Below, one piece after another: positions 16,208 to 25,947 of a DNA stretch of 64,000 bases. A program made the position numbers and the translations under genes. Below the pieces are notes generated by a model. The model saw only the letters and a list, made by a program, of their open reading frames with translations, had not been told where the DNA came from and did not search any database. The stretch lies in NCBI GenBank assembly GCA_002839995.1, contig PGZC01000002.1:1-64000 (forward strand). The letters run 5' to 3'. This DNA comes from Gammaproteobacteria bacterium HGW-Gammaproteobacteria-4 (GTDB taxonomy: Bacteria > Pseudomonadota > Gammaproteobacteria > Xanthomonadales > Xanthomonadaceae). Numbering within the stretch: position 1 is the stretch's first letter; every line of letters starts with the position of its first letter.

Positions 16208-16818
16208 GCGCGCGCGCGCGCGGATTCACCCTGATCGAAGTGCTGGCGGCGTTTGCAGTGCTGGCGATCGGTATCACCGTGGTCGCCGCCATGCTCAATG
16301 GCGGCCGGCGTCAGGTGCGTTACGCCGCCGATGCCAGTTATGCCGCGCAACTGGCGCAAAACGTGCTCGATGCGCAGGGCATCAATGGCCGCCTGCGCGA
16401 GGGCATCGATGAAGGCGAAAGCGACGATGGCCGCGTGCGCTGGCGGCTGGAGACGCGGGAAATCGCCGATCCGCTGGCCGACCCGGATACCCTCGATGCG
16501 TTACAGGCGGCGGCCGCCGAGGTTCACGATGGCGACACGGGCGAAGCCGCCGCGCCAGCGTCGTCGGGGCCTGATCTTGTCGGCGATGCGCTGACCGACG
16601 CCAATGGCGAATTGCCCTGGCAACTGATGCAGATGCAACTCGATCTGGAATGGGGCCAGGGCGGCCCGCGCGAACGGGCCGCGTTTGCCTCGCTGCGCGT
16701 GCAGATGCGCGGCGGCGCCGACGATGACGCAGACGCACCCAACCGCAACGACATTCCGAGCCGCAACGAGCCCCCCGGCGCCGATGGCGCGGCACGCGAC
16801 CGCGGGGCAGCGAAATGA
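16204..16818 (+). CDS. gspI: Type II secretion minor pseudopilin GspI
   Basis: This is a 204-residue prepilin with the short leader SARARG|FTLIEV and helix LAAFAVLAIGITVVAAML. The globular domain is longer than the 120 or so residues of classical GspI. It has an acidic insert (DGDTGEAAAPAS) and an Asp/Asn-rich tail. GTG start, overlapping the gspH stop; the end overlaps gspJ by four bases. It is a member of the tip complex with GspJ and GspK. Confidence 0.85.
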   Translation: MSARARGFTLIEVLAAFAVLAIGITVVAAMLNGGRRQVRYAADASYAAQLAQNVLDAQGINGRLREGIDEGESDDGRVRWRLETREIADPLADPDTLDALQAAAAEVHDGDTGEAAAPASSGPDLVGDALTDANGELPWQLMQMQLDLEWGQGGPRERAAFASLRVQMRGGADDDADAPNRNDIPSRNEPPGADGAARDRGAAK

Positions 16819-17570
16819 TGGCGCTCCGTTCGCCCAATGCGACGACAGCGGCTCGCTGGCAACCGTCACGCGCCGCCGGCTTCACCCTGATCGAAGTCCT
16901 GCTCGCCACGGCGCTGCTGGCATTCGGTCTGGGCCTGGCGATCGCGGCGCTGCGCAGCACCACGCATTCGGTGCGTTTGAGCGAGGAAGAGGCCGCGCGC
17001 ACCGAGGCGGTGCGTATCGTGCAGCAGTTTTTGCGCCGCCAGCTCGCCGCCGCGCGCCCGACCGTGTTCTCGATGAATCCCGACACCTTCGAAGTCACCG
17101 TGTTCGAAGGCGAGCGCGAGCGGATGCTGTTTGTCGCGCCGATGCCGGGTTATCTGTCGCGAGGCGGCAGCTATGCGCAGACCTTGGCGGTGGCGCGCGC
17201 GGAGCGCGACGACGAATTGCAGTTTTCGGCGCAGATGGTCGTGGCCGGCGCATTGATCGAGGAAGCCGAGCCACGGCCGCCGGTGGTTTTGCTCGAAGGC
17301 GTCGAATCGCTGGAGTTCGCGTACCGCGGCATCGACGAATCCGGTGTGCTCGGCTCCTGGGAACCGCAGTGGAACTTCCCGGATCGGCTGCCGTTGCAAG
17401 TGCGCATCGAGGTCCGTTTCAGCGATGAGAAAACCATATGGCCGCCGTTCGTTGCCGCCCTGCCGCTGGCGCAGTTGCAATCGGCGCCGGCACCGCTTGA
17501 GCTGGAAAATCCCGGCGACGCGCGAGACGCCGACGACGGCGCGCCGCCGGATGGCGAGGAACAGCGATGA
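16815..17570 (+). CDS. gspJ: Type II secretion minor pseudopilin GspJ
   Basis: This 251-residue prepilin has cleavage site AAG|FTLIEV and helix LLATALLAFGLGLAIAAL. The body contains SLEFAYRG and EPQWNFPDRLPLQVRIEV, features of GspJ. The leader is long (21 residues). It starts within the last codons of gspI and overlaps gspK by four bases. It forms the pseudopilus tip with GspI and GspK. Confidence 0.88.
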   Translation: MMALRSPNATTAARWQPSRAAGFTLIEVLLATALLAFGLGLAIAALRSTTHSVRLSEEEAARTEAVRIVQQFLRRQLAAARPTVFSMNPDTFEVTVFEGERERMLFVAPMPGYLSRGGSYAQTLAVARAERDDELQFSAQMVVAGALIEEAEPRPPVVLLEGVESLEFAYRGIDESGVLGSWEPQWNFPDRLPLQVRIEVRFSDEKTIWPPFVAALPLAQLQSAPAPLELENPGDARDADDGAPPDGEEQR

Positions 17571-18442
17571 AGACGCGCCGCGGCGTCGCCCTGGTGTTGG
17601 TGCTGTGGTTGCTGGTGCTGCTGATCGCGCTGGCCGGCACCTTTGTCGTCATTTCGCGCACCGAATACCGGCAGGGTGTGTACGCGCGCGGCTCGGTGCA
17701 GGCGCGCTACGCCGCGCAGGCGGCGATCGAGCTCGCCGCCGCGCGCATGCTCGACCCCGAACTGACCGCACGCTTCGTGCCCGATGGCCGTGTCTACCGG
17801 TTCGGGCTGGGCGCGGCGCAGATCGCGCTCGCGGTCAGCGACGAAACCAGCCGCTTCGATCTCAACGCCAGCGACCCGGTCGCGCTCAGCCAGCTTTTTC
17901 AGGCCTTGGGCGAACCGGAAGACCGCGCCCTGGCACTGGCCGATGCCATCGTCGATTGGCGCGATCCGGATGATCTATTGCAAATCAACGGCGCCGAGGA
18001 TCCGCAATACGCCGATGCCGGCCTGCCTTACGGCGCGCGCGACAGCCCGTTTGAAACGCTCGAAGAACTGCAACAGGTGCTGGGCATGGATTACCAGACC
18101 TTTGTCAAGGTGCAGCCCTACCTGACCGTTTATTCGGGCACCACGCCCCGCCCCGACATGGCCACCGCCCCGGTGTTGCAGGCGTTGGGTCTGGAGCCGG
18201 GCGGAATACCGCAATTCCTGGCCGATCGGGCGCTCTGGGTACCCGGCCGCAGCGAGCCGCCGCTGCTTCCGGACGGAACATTCATCACTGCATCGGGTAG
18301 CGGCATGTATAGTATTTCGGCACTGGCGACGGCTGCCGACGGCAGCCGCGCACGCCTGACCCAAACCCTGCGCGTCGGCTCCGCCGGGCAGGGCGGGCGG
18401 GCGTATGTGCTGTTATCCAGACGCGAGGGGATTATCAACTGA
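17567..18442 (+). CDS. gspK: Type II secretion pseudopilin GspK
   Basis: This is a 291-residue protein with the N terminus MKTRRGVALVLVLWLLVLLI, in which G|VALVLVL replaces the usual FTLIE, normal for GspK. The large helical domain shows SDETSRFDLNA, VDWRDPDDLLQINGAED and FETLEELQQVLGM, the helix-hairpin-helix signature region. It caps the pseudopilus and begins substrate recognition. Overlaps gspL by one base. Confidence 0.9.
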   Translation: MKTRRGVALVLVLWLLVLLIALAGTFVVISRTEYRQGVYARGSVQARYAAQAAIELAAARMLDPELTARFVPDGRVYRFGLGAAQIALAVSDETSRFDLNASDPVALSQLFQALGEPEDRALALADAIVDWRDPDDLLQINGAEDPQYADAGLPYGARDSPFETLEELQQVLGMDYQTFVKVQPYLTVYSGTTPRPDMATAPVLQALGLEPGGIPQFLADRALWVPGRSEPPLLPDGTFITASGSGMYSISALATAADGSRARLTQTLRVGSAGQGGRAYVLLSRREGIIN

Positions 18443-19557
18443 TGGCCGTATTGGACGTTCTGGCCGATGGTCTGGGCAAACCGGCTGCGCGCCTGCGCGC
18501 GCGCTGGCTGGCCAGCCCGTTGCCAGCCTGGTTCGACGCCTGGCTTGCGGCGCTGCTGCTGTGGCTGCCCGAGCGTTGGCGCGGCGTGTTGCGCAGCACC
18601 GACAGCCGGCTGTGGCTGCTGCCGGCTGCCGATGGCGGCTGGACGCTGCGCGGTGGCGGCGACCACGACACCGAAACTGCCGTGCCTGCCGGCAGCACGC
18701 TGTCGTTGACGCAATTTCCGCGCGACCGTGCGCGCTGGCTGTTGTTGCCGGCAACGGCGGTGCTGCGGCGTGAACTGCGCCTGCCGCTGGCGGCGGCCGA
18801 TCGCCTGCGCGATCTGCTTCGCCATCAGATCGACCGCGAAACCCCGTTTACCGCCGATCAGGTGGCGTTCGACGCCCGCGTGCTCGGCCGCGACGAGTCC
18901 GGCAAACAGATCCGCGTTGCGTTGGTGGTCCTGCCGATTGCCACACTGAACGCGCATGTTGCCGCCGCGACCGCCATCGCCGGCGGTCTGCGCGGGGTCG
19001 ATGTTGCCGACCAGGACGGCCGCCCGCTGGGCCTGAACCTGCTGCCCAGCACCCAGCGCGAACATCGCCGCGACCCCACCGTGCAACTCAACCTGTTGCT
19101 GGCCGGCATCAGCGTGCTCGCCCTGTTCTACGCCGGCTGGCAAAGCCTGGACAACCGCCGCGATGCGGTCGCGGCACTGAGCGCCGAAGTGGAAACCCAA
19201 CGCACGGCGGCGCGACAGGCAGCAGCGCTGCGCAAGCGCCTGGATGACGCCGTCGAAGGCGCCAGCTTTCTCGCCCAGGCGCGCAGCGAGCGGCCACGCG
19301 TCATCGACCTGCTCAATGATCTCAGCGAGCGCCTGCCCGACGGCACCTGGCTGGAGCGCCTGAACATCGCCGACCGTCGGGTGATCGTGGTCGGCTACAG
19401 CAATCAGGCATCGGCGCTGGTGGCGCGCTTGCAGCAGTCGCCGCACCTGGGCGCCCCGGCCCTGGCCGGCAGCCTGCAACCCGATCCGCGCAGCGGCCGC
19501 GATCGCTTCACCATCACCGCCGAAGCAACCACCGGCAGCGGCGGCGCAAGCCCATGA
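18442..19557 (+). CDS. gspL: Type II secretion protein GspL (PilN-type C terminus)
   Basis: This is a 371-residue assembly protein. An N-terminal cytoplasmic actin-like part (ARWLLLPATAVLRRELRLPL, RHQIDRETPFTADQVAFDAR) leads to one membrane segment (LNLLLAGISVLALFYAGW) and a periplasmic PilN-like ferredoxin-fold domain (LNDLSERLPDGTWLERLNIA). GspL binds the ATPase GspE and GspM. It overlaps gspM by four bases. Confidence 0.85.
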   Translation: MAVLDVLADGLGKPAARLRARWLASPLPAWFDAWLAALLLWLPERWRGVLRSTDSRLWLLPAADGGWTLRGGGDHDTETAVPAGSTLSLTQFPRDRARWLLLPATAVLRRELRLPLAAADRLRDLLRHQIDRETPFTADQVAFDARVLGRDESGKQIRVALVVLPIATLNAHVAAATAIAGGLRGVDVADQDGRPLGLNLLPSTQREHRRDPTVQLNLLLAGISVLALFYAGWQSLDNRRDAVAALSAEVETQRTAARQAAALRKRLDDAVEGASFLAQARSERPRVIDLLNDLSERLPDGTWLERLNIADRRVIVVGYSNQASALVARLQQSPHLGAPALAGSLQPDPRSGRDRFTITAEATTGSGGASP

Positions 19558-20147
19558 CCGCCATCCGCATCGACCGCTGGCGGGCGCTGGGTATCCTGCT
19601 GCTGGCGTTGCTGGCGCTGTATGGCACCCTGATCCACTGGTCGTGGACGGCGCCGCAATTGCAGTTGCGCCAGCAACTCATCGAACTGCGCGAGCAGGAA
19701 CTGCGCCTGCGCATGCATGCGGCGCAAACGCCGGCGATCACGCAGCGTCTGGCCGAGGTCGAGGCGTTCGAAGCCAACAACCCCGGATTCCTGCCCGAGA
19801 CCTCCACCGAACTGGCCACGGCCGGCCTGGTACAACGCCTCGAGCGCGTGGTGGAACAGGCCAGCCCGTCGGCCGACAGTTGCCAGTTGACCGGGCGCAC
19901 GCCCACCAGCTCGCGCAGCAAGGAGCGTTTCACCCGCGTGACGATCCAGGTGCGGCTGCGCTGCGGCATGGGCGAACTGGCCGCCGTGCTCAATGCGCTG
20001 GAATCGGGTAGCCCGGAACTGTTCGTCGACCGCCTCGCCATCCTCAGCCGGCGCAAGCTCGCCACCAGCGCCGCACCCGACCTCGCGCTCGATGTCAGTT
20101 TCGATCTGTACGGTTATCTGCGCCTCATCAACGAGGCCAAGCCATGA
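19554..20147 (+). CDS. gspM: Type II secretion protein GspM
   Basis: This 197-residue protein has one N-terminal membrane segment (LGILLLALLALYGTLIHW), a coiled-coil region (LRQQLIELREQELRLRMHAA) and a periplasmic domain (TIQVRLRCGMGELAAVLNAL). It fits GspM, the partner of GspL in the inner-membrane platform. It overlaps both neighbours by four bases. Confidence 0.85.
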   Translation: MTAIRIDRWRALGILLLALLALYGTLIHWSWTAPQLQLRQQLIELREQELRLRMHAAQTPAITQRLAEVEAFEANNPGFLPETSTELATAGLVQRLERVVEQASPSADSCQLTGRTPTSSRSKERFTRVTIQVRLRCGMGELAAVLNALESGSPELFVDRLAILSRRKLATSAAPDLALDVSFDLYGYLRLINEAKP

Positions 20148-20851
20148 TCGAACACCTGCGTCGGCTGCGCCCGTCGTCGCTGCTGCTGCTGGCACTGTGC
20201 CTGTGGTCGCTGGAAATGGCCATCGTCGCCCTGTCCGGGCTGGGTGGTGGCTACCGGCTGCACCCGGACAACGCGGCACTGACGCCGGCATTGCCGGAGT
20301 TGCACTTTCCGGCATCGCGGGAAACCGCTGATGGCGCGACACCGATGCTGGCCGCCGCCGAGCGCCCGTTGTTTTCGGTCGACCGCCGGCCGCAGGCAGT
20401 GCGGGTCAGTACCGAAGCCGGTCAGACCGAACTCAAGCTCACCCTCACCGGCGTCATCGACACCCCGACCGCCAGTATCGCCACGTTCAAGGACGACGGC
20501 GCCAACAAACCGCTGCGCGCGCGCGCCGGTCAGGTGCTGGACGGGCACCCGGAATGGCGCCTGCTGTCGGTGACTGCCCGCAGCGCCCTGCTCGAAGGCC
20601 CGGATGGCCAACTCACCCTGGAATTGCGCGCATTCGACGGCAGCGGCGGCCAGGCGCCGACGCCGGTTTCCGCACCGCCGGTCACCAGCGGCGCCGGGGC
20701 CAGTGCCGCCAACCCCACCGCGGCAACAGCCACGACAACCCCAAGCCCGGATGCCGCCGCCGCCCAAGCGGAAGCCATCCGCGCCCGGATTCAGGCGCGT
20801 CGCGCGCAATTGCGTGAAGCAGCTCGCTCGCAAGCCGACAAAACACAATAA
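20144..20851 (+). CDS. Type II secretion protein N, XpsN type
   Basis: This is a 235-residue bitopic protein with a membrane segment near the N terminus (LLLLALCLWSLEMAIVAL) and a periplasmic part resembling the homology region of GspC (ERPLFSVDRRP, LTLTGVIDTPTASIATFKDD, LLSVTARSALLEGPDGQ). In Xanthomonas this position holds xpsN, which links the L/M platform to the secretin. The tail after about residue 165 is low-complexity Ala/Pro/Thr and then a charged helix. There is no separate gspC in the operon. Confidence 0.8.
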   Translation: MIEHLRRLRPSSLLLLALCLWSLEMAIVALSGLGGGYRLHPDNAALTPALPELHFPASRETADGATPMLAAAERPLFSVDRRPQAVRVSTEAGQTELKLTLTGVIDTPTASIATFKDDGANKPLRARAGQVLDGHPEWRLLSVTARSALLEGPDGQLTLELRAFDGSGGQAPTPVSAPPVTSGAGASAANPTAATATTTPSPDAAAAQAEAIRARIQARRAQLREAARSQADKTQ

Positions 20852-20861
20852 GGTAGATGTG

Positions 20862-23033
20862 ATGAGACAGTGCCCCTCCCGTTTGCAGATCGTTGCGCTA
20901 GCCCTGCTGGTCACCGTATTGGCTGGCTGTGCCGGCAATGAGGCGCGGCCAGTCATTCAACATCGCGACGACCTCAACTACCGCACGCCGGCGGAAACTG
21001 CCGCGGCCGAAACGGCCGCAGCCAAGCCGGCCGACAACACGGCGCGCACGCCCGGCACGGTATTCATGCCCGGTAGCGGCGAACTGATCAACGAGCAATT
21101 GGCTGCCGAACCACGCCCGGCGATCCCGCCGGTTGGCGAGGCCACCTTCAACTTCGAAGGGGAGTCGGTGCTGGCCGTGGTCAAGGCGATCCTGGGCGAC
21201 CTGTTGCAGCAGAACTACGTGATCGCGCCCGAGGTGCAGGGCACGGTGACGCTATCGACACCCAGGCCGGTAAACGCCAATCAGGCGCTGTCGCTGCTGG
21301 AAATGGCGCTGTCGTGGAACAACGCCAGCATGGTCTGGAGCAATGGCCGCTACAACATCGTGCCGGCGGGCAAGGCGGTCGCCGGCAATCTGGCGCCGCG
21401 GGTGGGTACCGGCGCGGGCTCGCGCGGTTTCGAGGTGCGCGCGGTGCCGCTCAAGTTCATCGCCGCGCTGGAAATGGAGAAGCTGCTCAAGCCGTTCGCG
21501 CGCGAAGGCAGCGTGCTGAACGTCGATCCCGGCCGCAACATGATCGTGGTCTCGGGCACCTCGTCCGAACTCGACAACTACCTGCGCACGATCCAGATTT
21601 TCGACGTCGACTGGCTGGCTGGCATGTCGGTGGGCATCTTCCCGCTGCGCGCGCAGGAAGCCAGCAAAGTGGTGGATCAGCTCAACCAGGTGTTCGGCGA
21701 AAAAGGCGGCAGCCCGCTCACCGGCATGCTGCGCTTCATGCCGCTGGAAGGCATCAACGCGGTGATGGTGATCACCCACCAGCCCAAGTACCTCGCCGAT
21801 GCCGAGCAATGGATCCAGCGCATCGATCTGGGTGGCGAAGGCAGCAGCCTGTTCGTGTACGAAGTGCAATACGCCAAGGCCACCGATCTGGCCGACCAGC
21901 TCAATCAGGTGTTCGGCAGCGGCGGTGGCAACCGCAACGGCGGCAACCGCGCCGCCGATCCGTTCAATATCTCGCCGGGCCTCGACCCGGTGCGCGTGCG
22001 CACGCTCGAAAATGGCGCGCCATCGTCGCCAGCGGCGCCCGTCGCCGCGTCCGGCGGCGGAGCGATCAGCCTCGGCAACACCGAAAACGTGTTCATCAGC
22101 GCGGTCGAAGACAGCAATGCGCTGTTGGTGCGCGCCTCGGCCGGGCAATGGGACTCGATCCGGCGCGCGATCGAACGGCTCGACCAGATGCCGTTGCAGG
22201 TGCATGTCGAAGCGCAGGTGGTCGAGGTCAAGCTCAACAAGAGCCTGGAATATGGCGTGAGCTGGTTCTTCGGCAACGCGATTACCGGCGGGAACCTGGC
22301 GCTGAGCCAATCGTTGAACGATTTTCGCAACGTCGGCAGCACGGTTTCCGGTGCGGCCAACAACTTCACCTTCGTCGGCCCCTCCGCACAAGCAGTGGTG
22401 AGCGCGCTCGATACGGTGTCGGATGTGACGGTGCTGTCGGCGCCGTCGGTGCTGGTGCGCAACAACGTCGAGGCCACCTTCAATTCCGGCCAGCAGATTC
22501 CGGTCGCCAGCACCATCATCAACCCGGTACTGGGCGGCGGCACCGGCGACAACAGCAATCTCAATGCCAGCCAGGTGCAGTTCCGCCAGACCGGCATCGT
22601 GCTCACCGTCAAGCCGCGCGCCAATAACGATGGCACCGTGTTTCTGGAAGTGTCGCAGACGGTCAGCTCGCCCAGCACCAGCGGCCCGGAGGTGGGCGGC
22701 AATGTCAGCGTCGATACCAACGATGTGCAGACCGAGGTGCTGGTGCGCGATGGCGAGACGGTGATCATCGCCGGCTTGATCATCGCAACCGACGAAACAG
22801 GCTCGGGCGGGCTCCCGTTTTTGAGTCGGATTCCGATTATTGGCGGCCTGTTCGGCAGTCAGAACAAAAAGAACAATCGCTCCGAACTGGTGGTGCTGAT
22901 CACCCCGACCATCATCCGTGCCAGCAAGGACCTGAGCAAACTCACCGAGGAATACGGCCGCCGCTTCCGCGGGCTGGATCCGTTGCCGGCTGCTGCTGAA
23001 GCAGAAGCCGAAGGTGAAGGCCAGGGCAAGTGA
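20862..23033 (+). CDS. gspD: Type II secretion outer-membrane secretin GspD (lipoprotein)
   Basis: This is a 723-residue secretin forming the outer-membrane channel. The signal sequence ends in a lipobox (TVLAGC), so the protein is probably a lipoprotein and may reach the outer membrane without a pilotin. N-domains follow (FNFEGESVLAVVKAILGDLL; VRAVPLKFIAALEMEKLLKP), and the secretin core ends in VLVRDGETVIIAGLI and RIPIIGGLFGSQ. Low-complexity stretches (GSGGGNRNGGNRAAD; SSPAAPVAASGGG) interrupt the N3 domain. The start at 20862 was chosen because the signal peptide begins there. It closes the operon. Confidence 0.93.
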   Translation: MRQCPSRLQIVALALLVTVLAGCAGNEARPVIQHRDDLNYRTPAETAAAETAAAKPADNTARTPGTVFMPGSGELINEQLAAEPRPAIPPVGEATFNFEGESVLAVVKAILGDLLQQNYVIAPEVQGTVTLSTPRPVNANQALSLLEMALSWNNASMVWSNGRYNIVPAGKAVAGNLAPRVGTGAGSRGFEVRAVPLKFIAALEMEKLLKPFAREGSVLNVDPGRNMIVVSGTSSELDNYLRTIQIFDVDWLAGMSVGIFPLRAQEASKVVDQLNQVFGEKGGSPLTGMLRFMPLEGINAVMVITHQPKYLADAEQWIQRIDLGGEGSSLFVYEVQYAKATDLADQLNQVFGSGGGNRNGGNRAADPFNISPGLDPVRVRTLENGAPSSPAAPVAASGGGAISLGNTENVFISAVEDSNALLVRASAGQWDSIRRAIERLDQMPLQVHVEAQVVEVKLNKSLEYGVSWFFGNAITGGNLALSQSLNDFRNVGSTVSGAANNFTFVGPSAQAVVSALDTVSDVTVLSAPSVLVRNNVEATFNSGQQIPVASTIINPVLGGGTGDNSNLNASQVQFRQTGIVLTVKPRANNDGTVFLEVSQTVSSPSTSGPEVGGNVSVDTNDVQTEVLVRDGETVIIAGLIIATDETGSGGLPFLSRIPIIGGLFGSQNKKNNRSELVVLITPTIIRASKDLSKLTEEYGRRFRGLDPLPAAAEAEAEGEGQGK

Positions 23034-23052
23034 ACCACGGGCCGGGCCGGCA

Positions 23053-23850
23053 ATGAACGAACAGGCTGCACCGGATGCCGGCACGGTCCGCCGTAACGCA
23101 GTCTTCCTCGCCCTGCTGCGCCGCGACCTGAGCGAACGCCATCAGGGCAGCCTGCTCGGCATCGGCTGGAATCTGTTGCAGCCGCTGCTGCAACTGGCAG
23201 TGTTGAGTCTGGTGTTCACGCATTTGTTGCCGGCACGCAGCAGCACCGGCCACATACCCTACGCCGCGTTTCTGGCGCTCGGATTGTGGCCGTGGCAGAT
23301 CTTCGCCAACGCCTTGCTGCGCGGCACCTCGGCATTGACCGACAACGCCGCGCTGATCGGCAAGGTTGCGGTACCGCATTCGTTGTACGTGCTGGCACGG
23401 GTGCTGGGCTCGGTGCTGCCCGATCTCGCCGGCATGGTGCTGGTTGTGCTGGCAATCACCGTGTTTGGCGTGCCATTGAGCCTGGCCGGGCTGCCAGTCA
23501 CCGTACTGGCCTTGCTGGTGATACTGGCCTATGGCGTTGCGGCTGCGATGATCGCATCGGTGTTGCAGGTGTTCCTGCGCGACGTCGCGTTCGCGGTTGG
23601 CCAGTTGCTGACGCTGGGGTTTTTCGTCAGCCCGGTGCTGTACGACCGCGCACAACTGCCGGCCGCCTTCGCCGTGGTGCTCGGTTTCAACCCGCTGGCC
23701 GCACCGATCGAAGCCATTCGCGCCGGCCTGCTCGGGCTGCCGGTCCCGTCGCTGGCACTGGGCGCTTCGGCTGCCGGCGCGTTGCTGGCGCTGTTGCTTG
23801 CGCGGGCGCTGTTTGTCCGCGCCCGCCCACACATCGAGGATTTTCTGTAA
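23053..23850 (+). CDS. ABC-2 type polysaccharide exporter, permease (Wzm-like)
   Basis: This 265-residue membrane protein has six predicted helices. The N-terminal RRDLSERHQGSLLGIGWNLLQPLLQL is the signature of O-antigen/capsule ABC-2 permeases. It should form the transmembrane channel of an ABC exporter of lipid-linked polysaccharide. The TAA stop overlaps the ATG of the ATPase gene. It follows gspD by 19 bases, but the function is unrelated to secretion and an internal promoter may exist. Confidence 0.88.
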   Translation: MNEQAAPDAGTVRRNAVFLALLRRDLSERHQGSLLGIGWNLLQPLLQLAVLSLVFTHLLPARSSTGHIPYAAFLALGLWPWQIFANALLRGTSALTDNAALIGKVAVPHSLYVLARVLGSVLPDLAGMVLVVLAITVFGVPLSLAGLPVTVLALLVILAYGVAAAMIASVLQVFLRDVAFAVGQLLTLGFFVSPVLYDRAQLPAAFAVVLGFNPLAAPIEAIRAGLLGLPVPSLALGASAAGALLALLLARALFVRARPHIEDFL

Positions 23851-25064
23851 TGGCCGGCGATGGCCCGCTGCCGGTCGCGTGCGAACCGCTGCTCGATGTC
23901 GCGGGTCTGGGCAAGCGCTACCCGATCGTCGGTCATCGCGGCGATCGCGCGCACGCGCTATGGGATGTGTTGCGCGGCCGCCCGCCGCGGCGCGTGGTCG
24001 AGGTGCTGCAAAACGTGTCGTTCACGCTGCGATCTGGCGAATCGCTGGGCATCATCGGTGCCAATGGCGCCGGAAAATCGACCCTGCTCAAGCTGATCAC
24101 CGGCGTGTTGACGCCGAGCACCGGCCACGTCCAACGCCGTGGCCGCATCGGTGCGCTGCTCGAACTCGGCGCCGGATTTCACCCCGAGTACAGCGGCCGC
24201 GAAAACGTGCGCATGGCGGCCGCCCTGCATGGCTTGAGCGCACGCGATCTGGCCGCGCGCATGGATCGGATCGCGGCCTTCGCCGACATCGGCGACTATC
24301 TCGACGAGCCGGTGAAGCATTACAGCTCGGGCATGGTGGTGCGCCTGGGCTTCGCCCTGGTCAGCAGCCTGCGTCCGGAGTTGCTGATCACCGACGAGGT
24401 GCTGGCGGTCGGCGATGAGAGCTTCCAGAAAAAATGCATCCGCTGGCTCGACGATTACCTCGGCAGCGGCGGCAGCCTGCTGCTGGTTTCGCACAGCATG
24501 TACCACGTGCAGAAGCTGTGTCAGCGGGCGTTGTGGTTGCAGCACGGCCAGGTGGAAGCGCTCGGCGACGTGCACGATGTCAGCCAGCGCTATCTCGCCT
24601 GGCATGAGCGCCGGCAGCGGCCCGCGCGCGCCGTCGAGGCCGCCGGCTCGGCCGATTACGGCATCGATGCAGTAACCATCAATGGCGCATCCGACGACGT
24701 GCCAGTGCGCGTGGCGATGGGCGACACGCTGACGATCGATGTGCGGCTCCGCAGCAACGATGCGCGCGTGCCGGTAGTGTTGATCGGGCTGGTGCGCGCC
24801 GATGGCACACCGATATATGGCGTGTCGTCGGAAATGGATAGCGCCAGCGCGACGGCGCTTGGCGACGGCCGCTTCGCCTGGCGCCTGCAATTCCCGGCGC
24901 TGAGCCTGCTGCCGGGCAGTTACCAGTTGCGCGTGCATCCGCTCGACCCGGAGGGCATGCGCCTGTTCGACACCGTCGAGCGCAACCTGATCGTGCCCGG
25001 CGCCGCGCGCGAGTTCGGGCTGGTGCGCCTGCCGCATACATGGGCACCGCCAGACCATGGCTGA
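23850..25064 (+). CDS. ABC-type polysaccharide exporter, ATPase (Wzt-like)
   Basis: This is a 404-residue ATPase with Walker A GANGAGKST, signature YSSGMVVRL, Walker B ELLITDEVLAVGD and switch His in LLLVSHSM. After about residue 250 it has a beta-sandwich C-terminal domain (VPVRVAMGDTLTIDVRLR, IYGVSSEMD, LLPGSYQLRVH). In Wzt proteins this domain recognises the terminal modification of the O-antigen chain. It pairs with the permease upstream and overlaps the next glycosyltransferase gene by eight bases. Confidence 0.9.
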   Translation: MAGDGPLPVACEPLLDVAGLGKRYPIVGHRGDRAHALWDVLRGRPPRRVVEVLQNVSFTLRSGESLGIIGANGAGKSTLLKLITGVLTPSTGHVQRRGRIGALLELGAGFHPEYSGRENVRMAAALHGLSARDLAARMDRIAAFADIGDYLDEPVKHYSSGMVVRLGFALVSSLRPELLITDEVLAVGDESFQKKCIRWLDDYLGSGGSLLLVSHSMYHVQKLCQRALWLQHGQVEALGDVHDVSQRYLAWHERRQRPARAVEAAGSADYGIDAVTINGASDDVPVRVAMGDTLTIDVRLRSNDARVPVVLIGLVRADGTPIYGVSSEMDSASATALGDGRFAWRLQFPALSLLPGSYQLRVHPLDPEGMRLFDTVERNLIVPGAAREFGLVRLPHTWAPPDHG

Positions 25065-25917
25065 GCCGCTGCCCACCGTCATCGTGCCGGTGTTCAACGC
25101 GTATCGCGCGCTGGATGCCTGCCTGGCCAGCCTTGATCGCACCCTGCCCGCGCACAGCCCGGTGTATGTGGCCGATGATGCCTCCACCGATCCGCGCGTG
25201 GCCGATGTGCTCGACGCATGGCAACAACGCAGCGCGCTGGCGATCCGCTGCGTGCGCCGCCCCGCCAACCTCGGTTTCCCCGGCAACGTCAATGCCGCAC
25301 TCGCGGCCACCGCCCCGGCCGATGTGGTGATACTGAACTCCGACACCATCGCCACCCCAGGCTGGCTGCACCGGATCGCCGCCTGCGCCGCCAGCAACCC
25401 GCGCATCGCCACCATCACACCGTGGTCGAACAACGCCGAGATCGCCAGCTTTCCGCGCTTTTGCGAGAACAACCCGGTGCCGGACGACGCCGACCCGCTG
25501 GCGCAGGCGGCCGCCAGTGCCGGCACGCCGGAATACCCGGAGCTGCCGACCACCATGGGCTTTTGCATGTACCTGCGACGGGCCGCGCTGGATGCCTGCG
25601 GCGATTTCGATGCCGCCACCTTCGGCCGTGGCTACGGTGAGGAGAACGACATGTCGTGCCGCCTGGCCGCACACGGCTGGCGCAATGTGTTGTGCGACGA
25701 CGCGTACGTGGTGCATTCCGGCAACGCCTCGTTCGGCCCGCTCGCCATGGGGCCGGGCGGCGAGAACCTGCAACGCTTGATGGCGCGCTGGCCCGATTAC
25801 AATGAACGCGTCGCCCGCTTCATCCTGAGCGATCCGCTGGCGCCGCTGCGCGCGCGCCTGCAAGCCCGGCTCGATGCGCTGGCGCGGCCGCGCGATCAGG
25901 GCGATTTGTTTGGATGA
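25057..25917 (+). CDS. Family 2 glycosyltransferase
   Basis: This is a 286-residue GT-A fold glycosyltransferase. VIVPVFNAYRALDACLASL opens the nucleotide-binding domain. VYVADDAST and VVILNSDTIATPGWL supply the DxD-like region, and GYGEENDMSCRLAAHGWRN is the ED acceptor-side motif. The sugar donor cannot be told. It is coupled to the exporter ATPase gene and probably acts in polysaccharide assembly. Confidence 0.88.
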   Translation: MAEPLPTVIVPVFNAYRALDACLASLDRTLPAHSPVYVADDASTDPRVADVLDAWQQRSALAIRCVRRPANLGFPGNVNAALAATAPADVVILNSDTIATPGWLHRIAACAASNPRIATITPWSNNAEIASFPRFCENNPVPDDADPLAQAAASAGTPEYPELPTTMGFCMYLRRAALDACGDFDAATFGRGYGEENDMSCRLAAHGWRNVLCDDAYVVHSGNASFGPLAMGPGGENLQRLMARWPDYNERVARFILSDPLAPLRARLQARLDALARPRDQGDLFG

Positions 25918-25947
25918 CCACTGTACCTCGCGCGAAGTGGCGGTGAT

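Noticed and set aside
21252-23084. A 610-codon open frame opposite gspD
   Set aside because: The sense strand encodes a complete secretin. The antisense product has shadow composition and no motif.
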